Source: an uncultured Clostridia bacterium (GTDB lineage Bacteria; Bacillota; Clostridia; TANB77; CAG-465). Taken from it: a stretch of 64,000 bases of DNA. Shown here piece by piece: positions 39,206-48,463 of the stretch (positions within the stretch are counted from its first letter, which is position 1; each line of letters starts with the position of its first letter). The notes beneath the pieces are model-generated. The model did no database searches. It was not told the origin of the DNA and was given only the letters and a program-made list of their open reading frames with translations. The DNA lies in NCBI GenBank assembly GCA_947628005.1, contig CANQYI010000002.1:1-64000 (forward strand), read 5' to 3'. Made by a program: the position numbers and the translations under genes.

Positions 39206-40858
39206 TTAGACTAAGATATCATTATTTTCATCACTTAGCACATCATTAAGTCTTGCATTTATAATGTCAATTTTAAATGATGCAGGCTCAATATAGTTAC
39301 CTTGTATATATTTTACTCCAATTCTTTTTAAAGTATCTAGTTCTTCTTTTGTTTCAACACCTACTGCAATTACGTTAGTTTCTTTTCCTATACAATAATT
39401 GACTAACTTGTTTATATACTCCTGTTTTTCAGTGTTTTCGTTTATACCTCTTACAAAACTCATATCTGGTACAATATAATCAACATCTAATACATTTAAA
39501 TCATCTACCGTAAAACTACCTGTGCCAAAATTATCAAAAACTACATAACCTCTATTTTCATGTATAAGATTGATAGTATTTTTTATTACATTTATATCTT
39601 CTCTTTCATAATTTTGAAATTCTATAGCAATTTTGCCATTTCTCATGAGATCGTACAATCTTGGCTTATTTACATATTTATTATAACTTGATATATCTAC
39701 ATTTACAAATACAAGTTTTGATTCTTTGGAATGTTGCATATTAAATTTTTCAATTGAATTTATAAGCAATGTCTGTTGTAATTTATCATATCTTTCTAAG
39801 TTCTTTGAATAATTTAATAGTTCAACTATATCAATATCGTTAGAAGATACATGTGTAAATACTTCGTAGCCATGAACTAACTTAGAAGCTAAATTTATAA
39901 CCGGTTGATATTTTACCTCAATACCTTTTCTATCGATAGCTTCTTCAACCGCATTTTTTAATTTTAAAGATCTAATTTCTCCAGTACCATCACTGTCTAA
40001 ATTTACATCTTCATAATCTCCATTTTCATCAACTGTAACAACTTGCTTTGGTTGTTGGCTATTATCAGTTTTTTCCTGAACTGATTCTCTAGGGGCACTA
40101 TAAGCAAAATAAGAATTTAAAAATTCCACATATTTTTTCCTTGTAAGTTTATATTTATTATACACATCAATACTCTTTGCTTTTGCATCAGCCTCTTTTA
40201 CATCAATAAGCATAAAGAACAATTCTTTATTATTATTTAATTCAGAGGCTAAAAATTTTAAATTATCAAATATAATTTCGCCCTCATTAAGATATCTGTC
40301 ATGGTATTTAATAAGAGTTAAAATAATCTTTTTTTCTTCCTCATCAAAAGAAAATCTTTCTAATATATTTCTAGCTAATTCAACTGATTTATCGTCATGC
40401 CCTGCAAAGCTCTCTGTCCCGTCCTCATTTACAATTTTTACGTATGGTTTGCCTATATCATGTAAAAACATTGTCCACTTCAAAATTTTTCTTTGCCAGT
40501 CTCCAATAGGTAATTCTTTACTTCCAACATATTCAATTGTACAAAGTATGTGTTTAAATACTCCATACTTGTGATAAGAATTATTCTGTTGGCAATTTAT
40601 TACATTTTCACCTAAAGCGTTTTTAGTATAAAATTCAGGAAAATGCTTCATAAATATAGGATCTTGTGTTACCTTAGTTAAAATAAAAGCTACATTATCT
40701 TCGAGTAAAATATTTGTATATATATTGGTAAGTTCTTGTGGATCTTTATCATACATATAAAGATTTCCTATTATCTTCCTTACTCTTGCTTCTTCCTTTA
40801 TATACAATATATCAGAATCAATATCACTAACATTTACATTTTTTTCGTTATCAACCAT
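39206..40858 (-). CDS. HD-domain and degenerate EAL-domain protein
   Basis: 550 aa. An HD phosphohydrolase domain (~100-250: MFLHDIGKPYVK ... GHDDKSVELA ... IKYHDRY) is joined to a C-terminal EAL-like domain (~295-540). The EAL part lacks key catalytic residues: the EAL motif is EVF, DDFG is DNFGTG, and EGVE is VGVE. It probably binds c-di-GMP, or has become a scaffold, rather than cleaving it, while the HD metal site looks intact. I use the ATG at 40858, with GAGAGG 6 nt upstream. It lies directly upstream of recA on the same strand, but recA has its own promoter. Confidence 0.85.
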   Translation of the reverse strand: MVDNEKNVNVSDIDSDILYIKEEARVRKIIGNLYMYDKDPQELTNIYTNILLEDNVAFILTKVTQDPIFMKHFPEFYTKNALGENVINCQQNNSYHKYGVFKHILCTIEYVGSKELPIGDWQRKILKWTMFLHDIGKPYVKIVNEDGTESFAGHDDKSVELARNILERFSFDEEEKKIILTLIKYHDRYLNEGEIIFDNLKFLASELNNNKELFFMLIDVKEADAKAKSIDVYNKYKLTRKKYVEFLNSYFAYSAPRESVQEKTDNSQQPKQVVTVDENGDYEDVNLDSDGTGEIRSLKLKNAVEEAIDRKGIEVKYQPVINLASKLVHGYEVFTHVSSNDIDIVELLNYSKNLERYDKLQQTLLINSIEKFNMQHSKESKLVFVNVDISSYNKYVNKPRLYDLMRNGKIAIEFQNYEREDINVIKNTINLIHENRGYVVFDNFGTGSFTVDDLNVLDVDYIVPDMSFVRGINENTEKQEYINKLVNYCIGKETNVIAVGVETKEELDTLKRIGVKYIQGNYIEPASFKIDIINARLNDVLSDENNDILV

Positions 40859-40962
40859 CTTAATCCTCTCCAATACTTTCACTTAATATATTAACACATA
40901 TTTTATTTTTTAACAATATTTAATCTTTTTTTTGTAAATTAATTTTATTTTCCAAATTTATG

Positions 40963-40991
40963 TTGACATTTTCGTTAAAAAAAGGTATAAT
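40963..40991 (+). promoter_or_regulatory. rplM-rpsI promoter
   Basis: TTGACA (40963-40968), 17-bp spacer, TATAAT (40986-40991). Confidence 0.88.
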
Positions 40992-40999
40992 GTATAAGT

Positions 41000-41062
41000 A
41001 TTGTAACGTAATTTTGAATAAAACCCCGGAAACGTTCAAGATTGCTTTAAAATAAATTTAGG
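41000..41062 (+). promoter_or_regulatory. Possible L13 leader
   Basis: The ~80-nt 5' leader contains TTGAA...TTCAA and AACGT...ACGTT complementary stretches around a CCCCGG core, consistent with the L13 leader known from Bacillota, where L13 is thought to regulate its own mRNA. No structure calculation was possible. Confidence 0.4.
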
Positions 41063-41076
41063 AGGATATTTATAAT

Positions 41077-41511
41077 ATGAATAATACTACACATAGCGTA
41101 AAAGCTAATGAAATTGAAAAGAAATGGTATATTATAGATGCTGATTCTAAGCCTCTTGGTAGAGTTGCTTCAGAAGCTGCAAAATTATTAAAAGGCAAAC
41201 ACAAACCTACTTATACTACAAATTTAGATTGTGGTGATAATGTAATTGTTATAAATTCAGATAAAATGATTTTAACTGGAAACAAATTAAATGAAAAAAT
41301 TTATAGACATCATTCTGGTTATATTGGCGGAATGAAAGAAACTCCTTATAAGGACCTAATGGCAAATTCATCTGACAAAGCTTTACTTATAGCAGTTAAA
41401 GGAATGTTACCAAAAAATTCTTTAGGTAGAAAAATGCTTACAAATATAAGAGTATTTAAAGGTTCAGAGCATACTCATTCAGCTCAAAAGCCTGAAATTT
41501 GGAATTATTAG
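41077..41511 (+). CDS. rplM: 50S ribosomal protein L13
   Basis: 144 aa. KWYIIDADSKPLGRVASEAA, LKGKHKPTYT and KMLPKNSLGRKM-like GMLPKNSLGRKM are L13 signatures. An early-assembly protein of the large subunit. TAGGAGG upstream; rpsI follows 12 nt later, as in almost all bacteria. Confidence 0.98.
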   Translation: MNNTTHSVKANEIEKKWYIIDADSKPLGRVASEAAKLLKGKHKPTYTTNLDCGDNVIVINSDKMILTGNKLNEKIYRHHSGYIGGMKETPYKDLMANSSDKALLIAVKGMLPKNSLGRKMLTNIRVFKGSEHTHSAQKPEIWNY

Positions 41512-41523
41512 GAGGAATAAAAT

Positions 41524-41919
41524 ATGGCAAAGAAAGAATACATATATGCAACAGGAAAAAGAAAATCTTCTATAGCAAGAGTAAATATTATTCCTGGAAC
41601 AGGTAAAATTACAATAAACAAAAAAGATATAAATGAAGTTTATAACCTTGAAACATTAAAAGCAATTATATTAAAACCTTTTAATGTTACAAATATGATT
41701 GAAAAATATGATGTTGAAGCAACTGTTAGAGGTGGCGGATTTTCAGGTCAAGCTGGAGCTATTGCTCATGGTATAGCTAAAGCTTTAGCTACTACAGATC
41801 CTGAAGTAAGACTTATATTAAAGAGAAATGGATTACTTACTAGAGACTCAAGAGTTAAAGAAAGAAGAAAATATGGTCTTAAAAAAGCAAGAAAAGCACC
41901 TCAATTTTCAAAGAGATAA
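41524..41919 (+). CDS. rpsI: 30S ribosomal protein S9
   Basis: 131 aa. [20 protein letters not shown] at the N-terminus, [19 protein letters not shown] in the middle, and the conserved basic tail [12 protein letters not shown] that reaches the P site. Co-transcribed with rplM and closed by a strong terminator. Confidence 0.98.
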   Translation: MAKKEYIYATGKRKSSIARVNIIPGTGKITINKKDINEVYNLETLKAIILKPFNVTNMIEKYDVEATVRGGGFSGQAGAIAHGIAKALATTDPEVRLILKRNGLLTRDSRVKERRKYGLKKARKAPQFSKR

Positions 41920-41932
41920 GATTATACAAAAA

Positions 41933-41961
41933 ACTCGGAAATTTTATTTTCCGAGTTTTTT
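41933..41961 (+). terminator. Terminator of rplM-rpsI
   Basis: ACTCGGAAA/TTTTCCGAGT stem followed by TTTTT. Confidence 0.9.
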
Positions 41962-42061
41962 CGTTTAATCGAAAAAACTTTTTATTTTTGATATTTTTTT
42001 CGATTCAGTTTGCAAAAATGTAAAAGTTTAGAAATTTATTTTTCAAGTTTAATTGTATAAT

Positions 42062-42754
42062 CTATTCTAACAATTCTAAAGCTGTATCATTCGTTACATT
42101 TTCCATACCTGATATATTATAAAATGTACTTGGTATTTCTCCTATTATAACCGTTTCTGCTATTACTATATCATTCGAAAATGTTTGTATTGATGAGTAA
42201 AATGGTGCTATTGTTTTTACATCTGTATCAATTTTTAATATTATTTTATGCTTGGTTTGATTTATTCCTGCTTCTTCAAATTCAGATAAAAACTTTACAG
42301 ATATAGTTCCAGATAACACACTTTTTATTTTTATTTTTGGGCCATACCCACCAAATATATTACTACCAAATATACTTCCTAAAGGTATCGTCATGTTAGA
42401 ATAACTAGAATCTTGTAATCTGTTTTGCATATCAATTTCTATTTTTCCTGCTAATTTATTCATTTGAATCGAATTTGAAGTTATTGATCTAACTTTACCT
42501 TTTTCATCTTGATTTACAGTAACTAAAGTATCATATGTTATATTTTGCATATTGGTTTCTACTGCTTTATTGGAAATTGTTAAAGCAGTAATTCTTGCTT
42601 TATACTCACACAGTTCCTTTATAGTCGGTTCTATTCTTTTCATTAATATAAAATATATAAATATTATAGATATTATTAATATAAAAATAAAGACAAACGG
42701 TTTTTTATTAAAACGCATTTGTCTTAAAGTTAATTTATAATACTTAAGTCTCAT
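42062..42754 (-). CDS. yunB: Sporulation protein YunB
   Basis: 230 aa. One N-terminal membrane helix (~20-38), then an external domain with IPLGSIFGSN and the hallmark FEEAGINQTKHKI, followed by VIIGEIPSTFYN. YunB is a mother-cell sporulation protein needed for normal spore formation in Bacillus. It follows sipL by 3 nt, so the two are one unit. Confidence 0.88.
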   Translation of the reverse strand: MRLKYYKLTLRQMRFNKKPFVFIFILIISIIFIYFILMKRIEPTIKELCEYKARITALTISNKAVETNMQNITYDTLVTVNQDEKGKVRSITSNSIQMNKLAGKIEIDMQNRLQDSSYSNMTIPLGSIFGSNIFGGYGPKIKIKSVLSGTISVKFLSEFEEAGINQTKHKIILKIDTDVKTIAPFYSSIQTFSNDIVIAETVIIGEIPSTFYNISGMENVTNDTALELLE

Positions 42755-42757
42755 ATT

Positions 42758-44296
42758 TTATCTGATAATAAATATTTTTTGACCTACATCTATAATATTT
42801 TCATCGACTATATTTTCGTTTGTCTTCATTATTTTTTCTACACTTGTTTTATATCTCTTAGCAATAGACCACAAAGTGTCCCCTGGTTTTACAATATATA
42901 TATTCATACTGTCTAAATTTACAAGTTCCATATCATTTTCATTTAAATTATCAATTATACTCAAATTACTAACATTCTCTACTATTACTATTACTTTTAG
43001 TCCAATTTTTACCTCTATATCATTTCCATTTTGTACTATGTTTATTCCATTGTTCTTGATATCTACAATTAACTTAGAATTATTTTGGACTTCATCTAGT
43101 ACTAAATTTTCATTTACTAATATATCTATTGATTTGCTTTCTAATTCTAAGGTATCTTGATTAATATAGAATAAATTTACTTTTGCAGTTCCGGACAATG
43201 TTACATTATTTCCAGTAATGTCATAATTTATATAGCTTAAATCCAAATCATAATCAACCAATTTGGCATTTGCTGGTAATATATTAGTTATATTTTCTTT
43301 AATATCTATATTTTTTGTAAATTTATTAGAGGTTGATACAACTTGCATATCATTTGTATCATACGTTAATTCTTTAGATTGACTATAAAAATCATCTATA
43401 TACTCTACCTCTTCTTCTTCATACATATTTATGCATGCTTCTATTTGATATTCTACAGTTATTGTCTTAGTAGATGTAATTTCATTATTTATTCTTATAT
43501 CGAAATCTTTTATAACATAGTCTATATCATATTTTGATTTGTCGTTTATATTATCAAGTTCTACCATGGCAGAAAATGGAACTGTTACATTAATTTTCTT
43601 TACCATATTTTCTTTATTTTCAGCAAGATATAGTATTCTAATATTAATATCACCTTTTAGCATAATTTTATTGTAACTTTCTTTATATTCTGTATTAACT
43701 ATATTTGCTTCCACTTTTAATATTTCAAATAAATCTTCTGCTTCGCTCGGCAAAACTACATCTTCTTTAGATGCTATTATACTCCTCTTTACGCACATCA
43801 TATTATTAAAATTTGACCTGCACATTTTACACTCTATTGGATCATCAGTATTAAATTTATTAACTAAACTTATAGAATTACTCTTCTTTGCTTTAATTTT
43901 AAATATGATTTCTGTCTTTACAGCTATTTTTCTCTCATTTGGTAATGAATGAATTATATTTTTAGTAATTGGTACTATACCTATATCCATATCATTTTGA
44001 ATTCCTTTTACATTTATTATTTGTGTGTATGGATGAGAAACAAATAACCCCCTTGTACTAAATTTTTCATCAGCAACTTTGTATATAACGAAGTAATTTA
44101 TTTTTCCATCTATCTTTATTTTATCATTATATACATCAAAATCTGATATGTATGGTGTTACAGAAACATTAATTATTTTTACCGCATCTGGTTTTGTATC
44201 TGGAACTATAATATCTTGTTCCACCCAAGTACTTATATCCTCACTAATTGTAGCATTATTCAAATTTAAATTTTTTCTTTCTGTGTTTACTAACAT
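42758..44296 (-). CDS. sipL: SipL-like SPOCS/LysM spore-coat morphogenesis protein
   Basis: 512 aa. About three SPOCS (DUF3794-type) beta domains followed by a C-terminal LysM (MNIYIVKPGDTLWSIAKRYK ... IIDVGQKIFIIR). Domain order and length match clostridial SipL, which binds SpoIVA through LysM and anchors the coat to the forespore. AGGAGG upstream of the start. Marks the organism as clostridial, since Bacillus uses other coat anchors. Confidence 0.9.
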   Translation of the reverse strand: MLVNTERKNLNLNNATISEDISTWVEQDIIVPDTKPDAVKIINVSVTPYISDFDVYNDKIKIDGKINYFVIYKVADEKFSTRGLFVSHPYTQIINVKGIQNDMDIGIVPITKNIIHSLPNERKIAVKTEIIFKIKAKKSNSISLVNKFNTDDPIECKMCRSNFNNMMCVKRSIIASKEDVVLPSEAEDLFEILKVEANIVNTEYKESYNKIMLKGDINIRILYLAENKENMVKKINVTVPFSAMVELDNINDKSKYDIDYVIKDFDIRINNEITSTKTITVEYQIEACINMYEEEEVEYIDDFYSQSKELTYDTNDMQVVSTSNKFTKNIDIKENITNILPANAKLVDYDLDLSYINYDITGNNVTLSGTAKVNLFYINQDTLELESKSIDILVNENLVLDEVQNNSKLIVDIKNNGINIVQNGNDIEVKIGLKVIVIVENVSNLSIIDNLNENDMELVNLDSMNIYIVKPGDTLWSIAKRYKTSVEKIMKTNENIVDENIIDVGQKIFIIR

Positions 44297-44517
44297 AAAA
44301 TTCCTCCTCTTTATATTAGTACACTATATTCATATAATTTTGATTATATTACTATTTTTTTTATTTTTGTAACTTTATTTATTTCATATTCATAATATAT
44401 ATTAGTTAAATAATTTAATATTATTTAACATTAGAAATTTATCTTAAACTTTAAATGATAAAATAATACTATATATAATCTCCTTTAATAACAAATGTGG
44501 CACACTAGTCACTTACC

Positions 44518-44545
44518 GCTCCTAAATTATTTTAGGAGCGTTTTT
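44518..44545 (+). terminator. Plus-strand terminator of an unassigned short transcript
   Basis: GCTCCTAAA/TTTAGGAGC stem followed by GTTTTT on the plus strand only. No plus-strand gene ends here, so it may close a small RNA starting near 44480 (a TATAAT-like element is at ~44474). The rest of the 44297-44608 gap holds the sipL upstream region and the veg terminator. Confidence 0.5.
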
Positions 44546-44550
44546 AAAGT

Positions 44551-44581
44551 CAAAAAAAGATAGTGAAAAAATCACTATCTT
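44551..44581 (-). terminator. veg terminator
   Basis: AAGATAGTGA/TCACTATCTT perfect stem followed by T5 on the minus strand, after the stop at 44609. Confidence 0.85.
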
Positions 44582-44608
44582 AAATCAACCTCTTATTAAT
44601 CGCCAATA

Positions 44609-44893
44609 TTATAATCTAGTATATTTTGGCGTAGAAAAATCATATCTTGTTATAGCTTCCCCATTTGGTAAGCTAAGTTCTAAGTTATTAGTAACTAAAT
44701 CTGTATAACTATAAGATAACTTATTATCAGTTTCATTTTCTCTAAATACAAATAGATTAGAATACGTACTATCTATAACCCCTTTTTTATATATGCATTT
44801 ATTTCTTCCTATGTTTGCTTTTACAAAAATCTCTTGTCCAACATATTCTTCAACGTCACGTCTAACTTTTAGTAAAGATTCTTTTGAAACCAT
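44609..44893 (-). CDS. veg: Veg protein
   Basis: 94 aa, SH3-like beta barrel of the DUF1021/Veg family: VGQEIFVKANIGRNKCIYKK and KLSYSYTDLVTNNLELSL match. In Bacillus Veg is strongly expressed in growth and promotes biofilm formation. The ATG at 44893 has AGGTG 6 nt upstream; the GTG at 44902 lies in that site. Often near purR/ispE/sipL in Clostridia, as here. Confidence 0.88.
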   Translation of the reverse strand: MVSKESLLKVRRDVEEYVGQEIFVKANIGRNKCIYKKGVIDSTYSNLFVFRENETDNKLSYSYTDLVTNNLELSLPNGEAITRYDFSTPKYTRL

Positions 44894-45078
44894 AACAATC
44901 ACCTATATGTACCCTCTCTATGGCCAAATTATAGCATTTTTATCAATACTTGTCAAAACTAGTAGTTTTATAGGATACACTATTATTTCAAAATTATGTA
45001 TATTGTTTTTGCGTTTACAAACAAGATTATAGCAAAATTCAAAATGTGCTTTTAAAATATTACATTTGTGTAAAAATA

Positions 45079-46302
45079 TTATTTCCCTGTATTTATATAT
45101 TCAATTGCTCTTTTTAATTGTGTGTCTTTTTGTCTATCAAAAGTTATTTCATTTTTTTGATCTTCAGGTAACTCTACAAATATATTTGGCTCAATTCCAT
45201 TTTTATGGATTTCTACACCACTTGGTGTATAATATTTTGATGTTGTTACTGCCAATGCTCCTCTTCCTTGTAATTTTTCCACAGTTTGCACTATACCTTT
45301 ACCAAATGTTTTTGTTCCAACTATCTTTCCTTTAGATGTATCTTTAATAATCCCCGCTAAAATTTCAGAAGCACTTGCACTATGTTCATTTACTAAAACA
45401 ACTAGTGGCACTTGTACTTCATCAGACTTACTTGCCTTATACACTTTCTCCGTTCCATCTTTATATTTTAGCCTTAATATTTCTCCTGGTGGCACTAATA
45501 AATCTGCTATTTTTAAAGTTTCATCTACAAGCCCACCAGAATTATTTCTTAAATCAATTATAAGTCCATTTACATTTCCATTAAATTTATCATACTCTGT
45601 TTTAAATTGTTTATATATACTATTTTCAAAAGCCCAAATTCTTATATACCCTATATTACCTTCTAACATTTCTGATTCAATATTATTTACTGATATTGTT
45701 TTTCTTTGTATCTGTTTTTCTAACATCTCATCAGAATTTCTTAATATAGTAAGTTTTACAGTGCTTCCTTCTTCTCCTTTTATTTTATCTGTGCATTCAG
45801 AATATGTTTCTTTTGTAACTACCAAATCATCCACAGTCAAAATTATATCTCCTACTTTTAAGCCTGCTTCCTGTGCTGGAGTATTTGGCATAATTCCTAA
45901 AATGATTATTCCTTTATTTTCATCATCATAAGAAATATGAACTCCTATACCACCATATTGTTCTGTGCCAGAGATCAACATTTCTTCATATTCTTCATCT
46001 GTAATATATCTAGTATATGGATCATCTGTTGCTTCAGCTATTCCACTAATGGCTCCATCAATTAGCTTATCTACATTCTGGTCATCTATATGCTCTTTTA
46101 CTATTCTATTAAGTGCCTCATTTATTCTATCTATTTGCTCTGAATTTAAGCCATATACATCAACATCTTTTTTATCATCTGCTATTGGGCTTAAAATTGT
46201 AACAACAGCCCATATAGTAATTGCTGTAATAAGCACAATAATAGCAATACATAATACTCTATATACAATTTTTCCTAATTGCAATTTATCATCTTTTTCC
46301 AT
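45079..46302 (-). CDS. Carboxy-terminal processing peptidase (S41 family)
   Basis: 407 aa. N-terminal membrane helix (~15-38), PDZ domain (~115-195), and S41 protease with NEHSASASEILAGI (catalytic Ser) and GTKTFGKGIVQ (catalytic Lys). It cleaves protein C-termini outside the membrane; similar to CtpA/CtpB, and CtpB acts in sporulation signalling. Which of the two cannot be told. Monocistronic. Confidence 0.93.
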   Translation of the reverse strand: MEKDDKLQLGKIVYRVLCIAIIVLITAITIWAVVTILSPIADDKKDVDVYGLNSEQIDRINEALNRIVKEHIDDQNVDKLIDGAISGIAEATDDPYTRYITDEEYEEMLISGTEQYGGIGVHISYDDENKGIIILGIMPNTPAQEAGLKVGDIILTVDDLVVTKETYSECTDKIKGEEGSTVKLTILRNSDEMLEKQIQRKTISVNNIESEMLEGNIGYIRIWAFENSIYKQFKTEYDKFNGNVNGLIIDLRNNSGGLVDETLKIADLLVPPGEILRLKYKDGTEKVYKASKSDEVQVPLVVLVNEHSASASEILAGIIKDTSKGKIVGTKTFGKGIVQTVEKLQGRGALAVTTSKYYTPSGVEIHKNGIEPNIFVELPEDQKNEITFDRQKDTQLKRAIEYINTGK

Positions 46303-46417
46303 AAGAAATCTCCTCTAAACATTTTTATTATATATTAAATAAAAATATTAGTCAAATAAATTACGGTAAATATAATGTGTAATTTTTGTGTTAACTTAAA
46401 AAAAATATTGCTATAAC

Positions 46418-46446
46418 TTGACATATTTAATAATATATTGTATAAT
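46418..46446 (+). promoter_or_regulatory. rpsU promoter
   Basis: TTGACA (46418-46423), 17-bp spacer, perfect TATAAT (46441-46446). Confidence 0.88.
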
Positions 46447-46462
46447 TTATGAGTAATCTCAG

Positions 46463-46492
46463 AAATACTTATTACAGCAATAACAAGTATTT
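46463..46492 (+). other. Hairpin in the rpsU leader
   Basis: AAATACTT/AAGTATTT, an 8-bp perfect stem with a 14-nt loop, 24 nt before the start codon. It may regulate rpsU; inference only. Confidence 0.45.
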
Positions 46493-46515
46493 CCCACTGG
46501 AAGGAGGGAAACTAT

Positions 46516-46689
46516 ATGCCAGGAATAAAAATCAAAGACAATGAAAGTTTAGATAATGCACTAGCTAGATTTAAGAAGCAATGTGCAAAGTATGGCGTGC
46601 TTGCTGAAATTCGTAAAAGAGAACATTATGAGAAACCTAGTGTAAAAAGAAAGAAGAAATCAGAGGCCGCAAGAAAAAGAAAACATTAA
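46516..46689 (+). CDS. rpsU: 30S ribosomal protein S21
   Basis: 57 aa, starting [20 protein letters not shown] and ending in a basic tail ([12 protein letters not shown]). All S21 landmarks are present. It binds the 16S 3' end region and helps initiation. AAGGAGGG lies 7 nt upstream of the start, and the gene has its own promoter and a shared terminator. It is below the usual 60-residue cut-off and easy to miss. Confidence 0.96.
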   Translation: MPGIKIKDNESLDNALARFKKQCAKYGVLAEIRKREHYEKPSVKRKKKSEAARKRKH

Positions 46690-46715
46690 TATTGTTAATT
46701 TTTAAATTTATATAG

Positions 46716-46743
46716 AAAAAGCAGAATTTTATTCTGCTTTTTT
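46716..46743. terminator. Bidirectional terminator rpsU / rluB
   Basis: AAAAAGCAGAAT/ATTCTGCTTTTT hairpin between convergent rpsU and the pseudouridine synthase gene. Confidence 0.88.
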
Positions 46744-47434
46744 ATTTATATATTCTTGATTTTATTTCTTGCAAACTGTATTTCTTATATTGTCCAACTT
46801 CTATTCCATCAACCTTCATATTTCCTATTGCTATTCTTTTTAATTTAATAACTTTTTTATTAATTGCTTCAAACATTCTTCTAATTTGCCTATTCTTTCC
46901 TTCGCAAATTTTTACCTCAGTTAAATTTCTTTTTATTCGTTTTACTATGGCAGGTTTTGTTACATAGCCTCCTATATCAACACCAGAAGAAAGTTTTTGA
47001 ATTTCTATATCATTTAAATCAAAATCTGTTTTTACTATATAAGTTTTATATATATTATTTTTGGGATGAATAAGTTCATTTGCAAAATCTCCATCATTAG
47101 TAAGAATTATAATTCCCTCTGTATCCATATCTAGACGTCCTACTGGAAACAATCTTACTTTTTCATGTATAAGATCCATTATACACTTTCTATCAAATTG
47201 CTCAGCACTAGTTGTTATGTACCCTCTAGGTTTATTTAAAGCAACATAAACTTTTTGTGTTTCTACATTTATCTGTTCTCCATTAATTGTTACAACATCA
47301 GTTCCTGCTTCAACCTGAGTAGATAAATTACTAATACATTTTCCATTTACATATACCTTATTATTACTTATAAGTTCATCTGCTTTTCTTCTTGAACAAT
47401 AGCCACTACTAGCTATATATTTATTTAATCTCAA
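46742..47434 (-). CDS. rluB: 23S rRNA pseudouridine synthase RluB-type
   Basis: 230 aa. S4 RNA-binding domain at the start (RLNKYIASSGYCSRRKADEL) and RsuA-family catalytic motif GRLDMDTEGIIILTNDG with the essential Asp. It probably makes pseudouridine near position 2605 of 23S rRNA; RsuA/RluE-type specificity is not excluded. 16 nt after the RluD-like gene. Confidence 0.9.
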   Translation of the reverse strand: MRLNKYIASSGYCSRRKADELISNNKVYVNGKCISNLSTQVEAGTDVVTINGEQINVETQKVYVALNKPRGYITTSAEQFDRKCIMDLIHEKVRLFPVGRLDMDTEGIIILTNDGDFANELIHPKNNIYKTYIVKTDFDLNDIEIQKLSSGVDIGGYVTKPAIVKRIKRNLTEVKICEGKNRQIRRMFEAINKKVIKLKRIAIGNMKVDGIEVGQYKKYSLQEIKSRIYK

Positions 47435-47450
47435 ATTTCTATCTCCAATC

Positions 47451-48377
47451 TTATAAATTCTCTTTTTTATCTAATATGTTTAACAAATCTTTAAATTCTT
47501 CTGGTAAATCAGCTTTAAATTCTAAATATTCTTTACTAGTCGGATGATATATTCCAAGTGTCATAGCATGCAACATTTGACCGTTTACTTTAAATTTATT
47601 ATCTTTTTTAGAATATTTTTCATCTCCTAATAACGGATGTCCTATATAAGAAAGATGTACTCTTATTTGATGTGTTCTTCCTGTTTCAAGAGTTGCTTTT
47701 ATCAAAGTTAAATTTGAATTATAATATCTTTTCAATACCTTAATATGTGTAATAGCTTGTTTACTATTTTTATTTGTAACAGCCATCTTTTTTCTATCTT
47801 TTGTATTTCTTCCTATTGGTAAATTGATATCTAAATCATCCTCTTTTAATATTCCTTTAGCAAGTGCTATATATTCTCTCTTTAAATTATGAACTTTGAA
47901 ATCTTTAGAAAGGTTTTTATGAGCTTTATCATTTTTAGCCACTACCAAGATTCCCGAAGTATCTTTATCTATTCTATGTACAATTCCAGGTCTAATTACT
48001 CCATTAATAGAAGATAATTTTCCTTTATGGGAATACATTAAAGCATTTACCATAGTACCAGTATAATTTCCATTTGCTGGATGTACTACCATACCTTTTG
48101 GCTTATTTACTATTATAATATCATCATCTTCGTACAATATATCAAGCTTAATATCTTGTGCAATAATATCAGATGTAACCTCATCAATATCTTCAATTGA
48201 AACAATATCATTTAATTTTAATGAATAACCACTTTTTACCTTTTTGTCATTAACTAAAATTTTGCCATCAACAATTAACTTTTTAATATAACTTCTAGTT
48301 TTTAATTTATCAACTTCAGATAAAAATACATCTAACCTTTTTGATACATTTATTTCATCAATAATATACTTTTTCAT
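47451..48377 (-). CDS. RluD-family pseudouridine synthase
   Basis: 308 aa. S4 domain (~10-70), then the RluA/RluD motif GIVHRIDKDTSGILVVAK with the catalytic Asp, and GRTHQIRVHLSYIGHPLLGD. It modifies 23S rRNA helix 69 or similar sites. In line with rluB. No lipoprotein signal peptidase gene upstream, which is the common partner elsewhere. Confidence 0.92.
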   Translation of the reverse strand: MKKYIIDEINVSKRLDVFLSEVDKLKTRSYIKKLIVDGKILVNDKKVKSGYSLKLNDIVSIEDIDEVTSDIIAQDIKLDILYEDDDIIIVNKPKGMVVHPANGNYTGTMVNALMYSHKGKLSSINGVIRPGIVHRIDKDTSGILVVAKNDKAHKNLSKDFKVHNLKREYIALAKGILKEDDLDINLPIGRNTKDRKKMAVTNKNSKQAITHIKVLKRYYNSNLTLIKATLETGRTHQIRVHLSYIGHPLLGDEKYSKKDNKFKVNGQMLHAMTLGIYHPTSKEYLEFKADLPEEFKDLLNILDKKENL

Positions 48378-48439
48378 ACCCTATTTCACTAAGTATATAT
48401 TTTACCAAAGATTTTTACTATTTTCAATCCTTTTAGCAA

Positions 48440-48463
48440 TAAAAAAAGAAGCCTTAAGCTTCT
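48440..48463 (-). terminator. Terminator directly after spoIIAB
   Basis: AGAAGC/GCTTCT stem overlapping the spoIIAB stop, followed by seven T. It ends the spoIIA transcript before any sigF gene. Confidence 0.8.
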
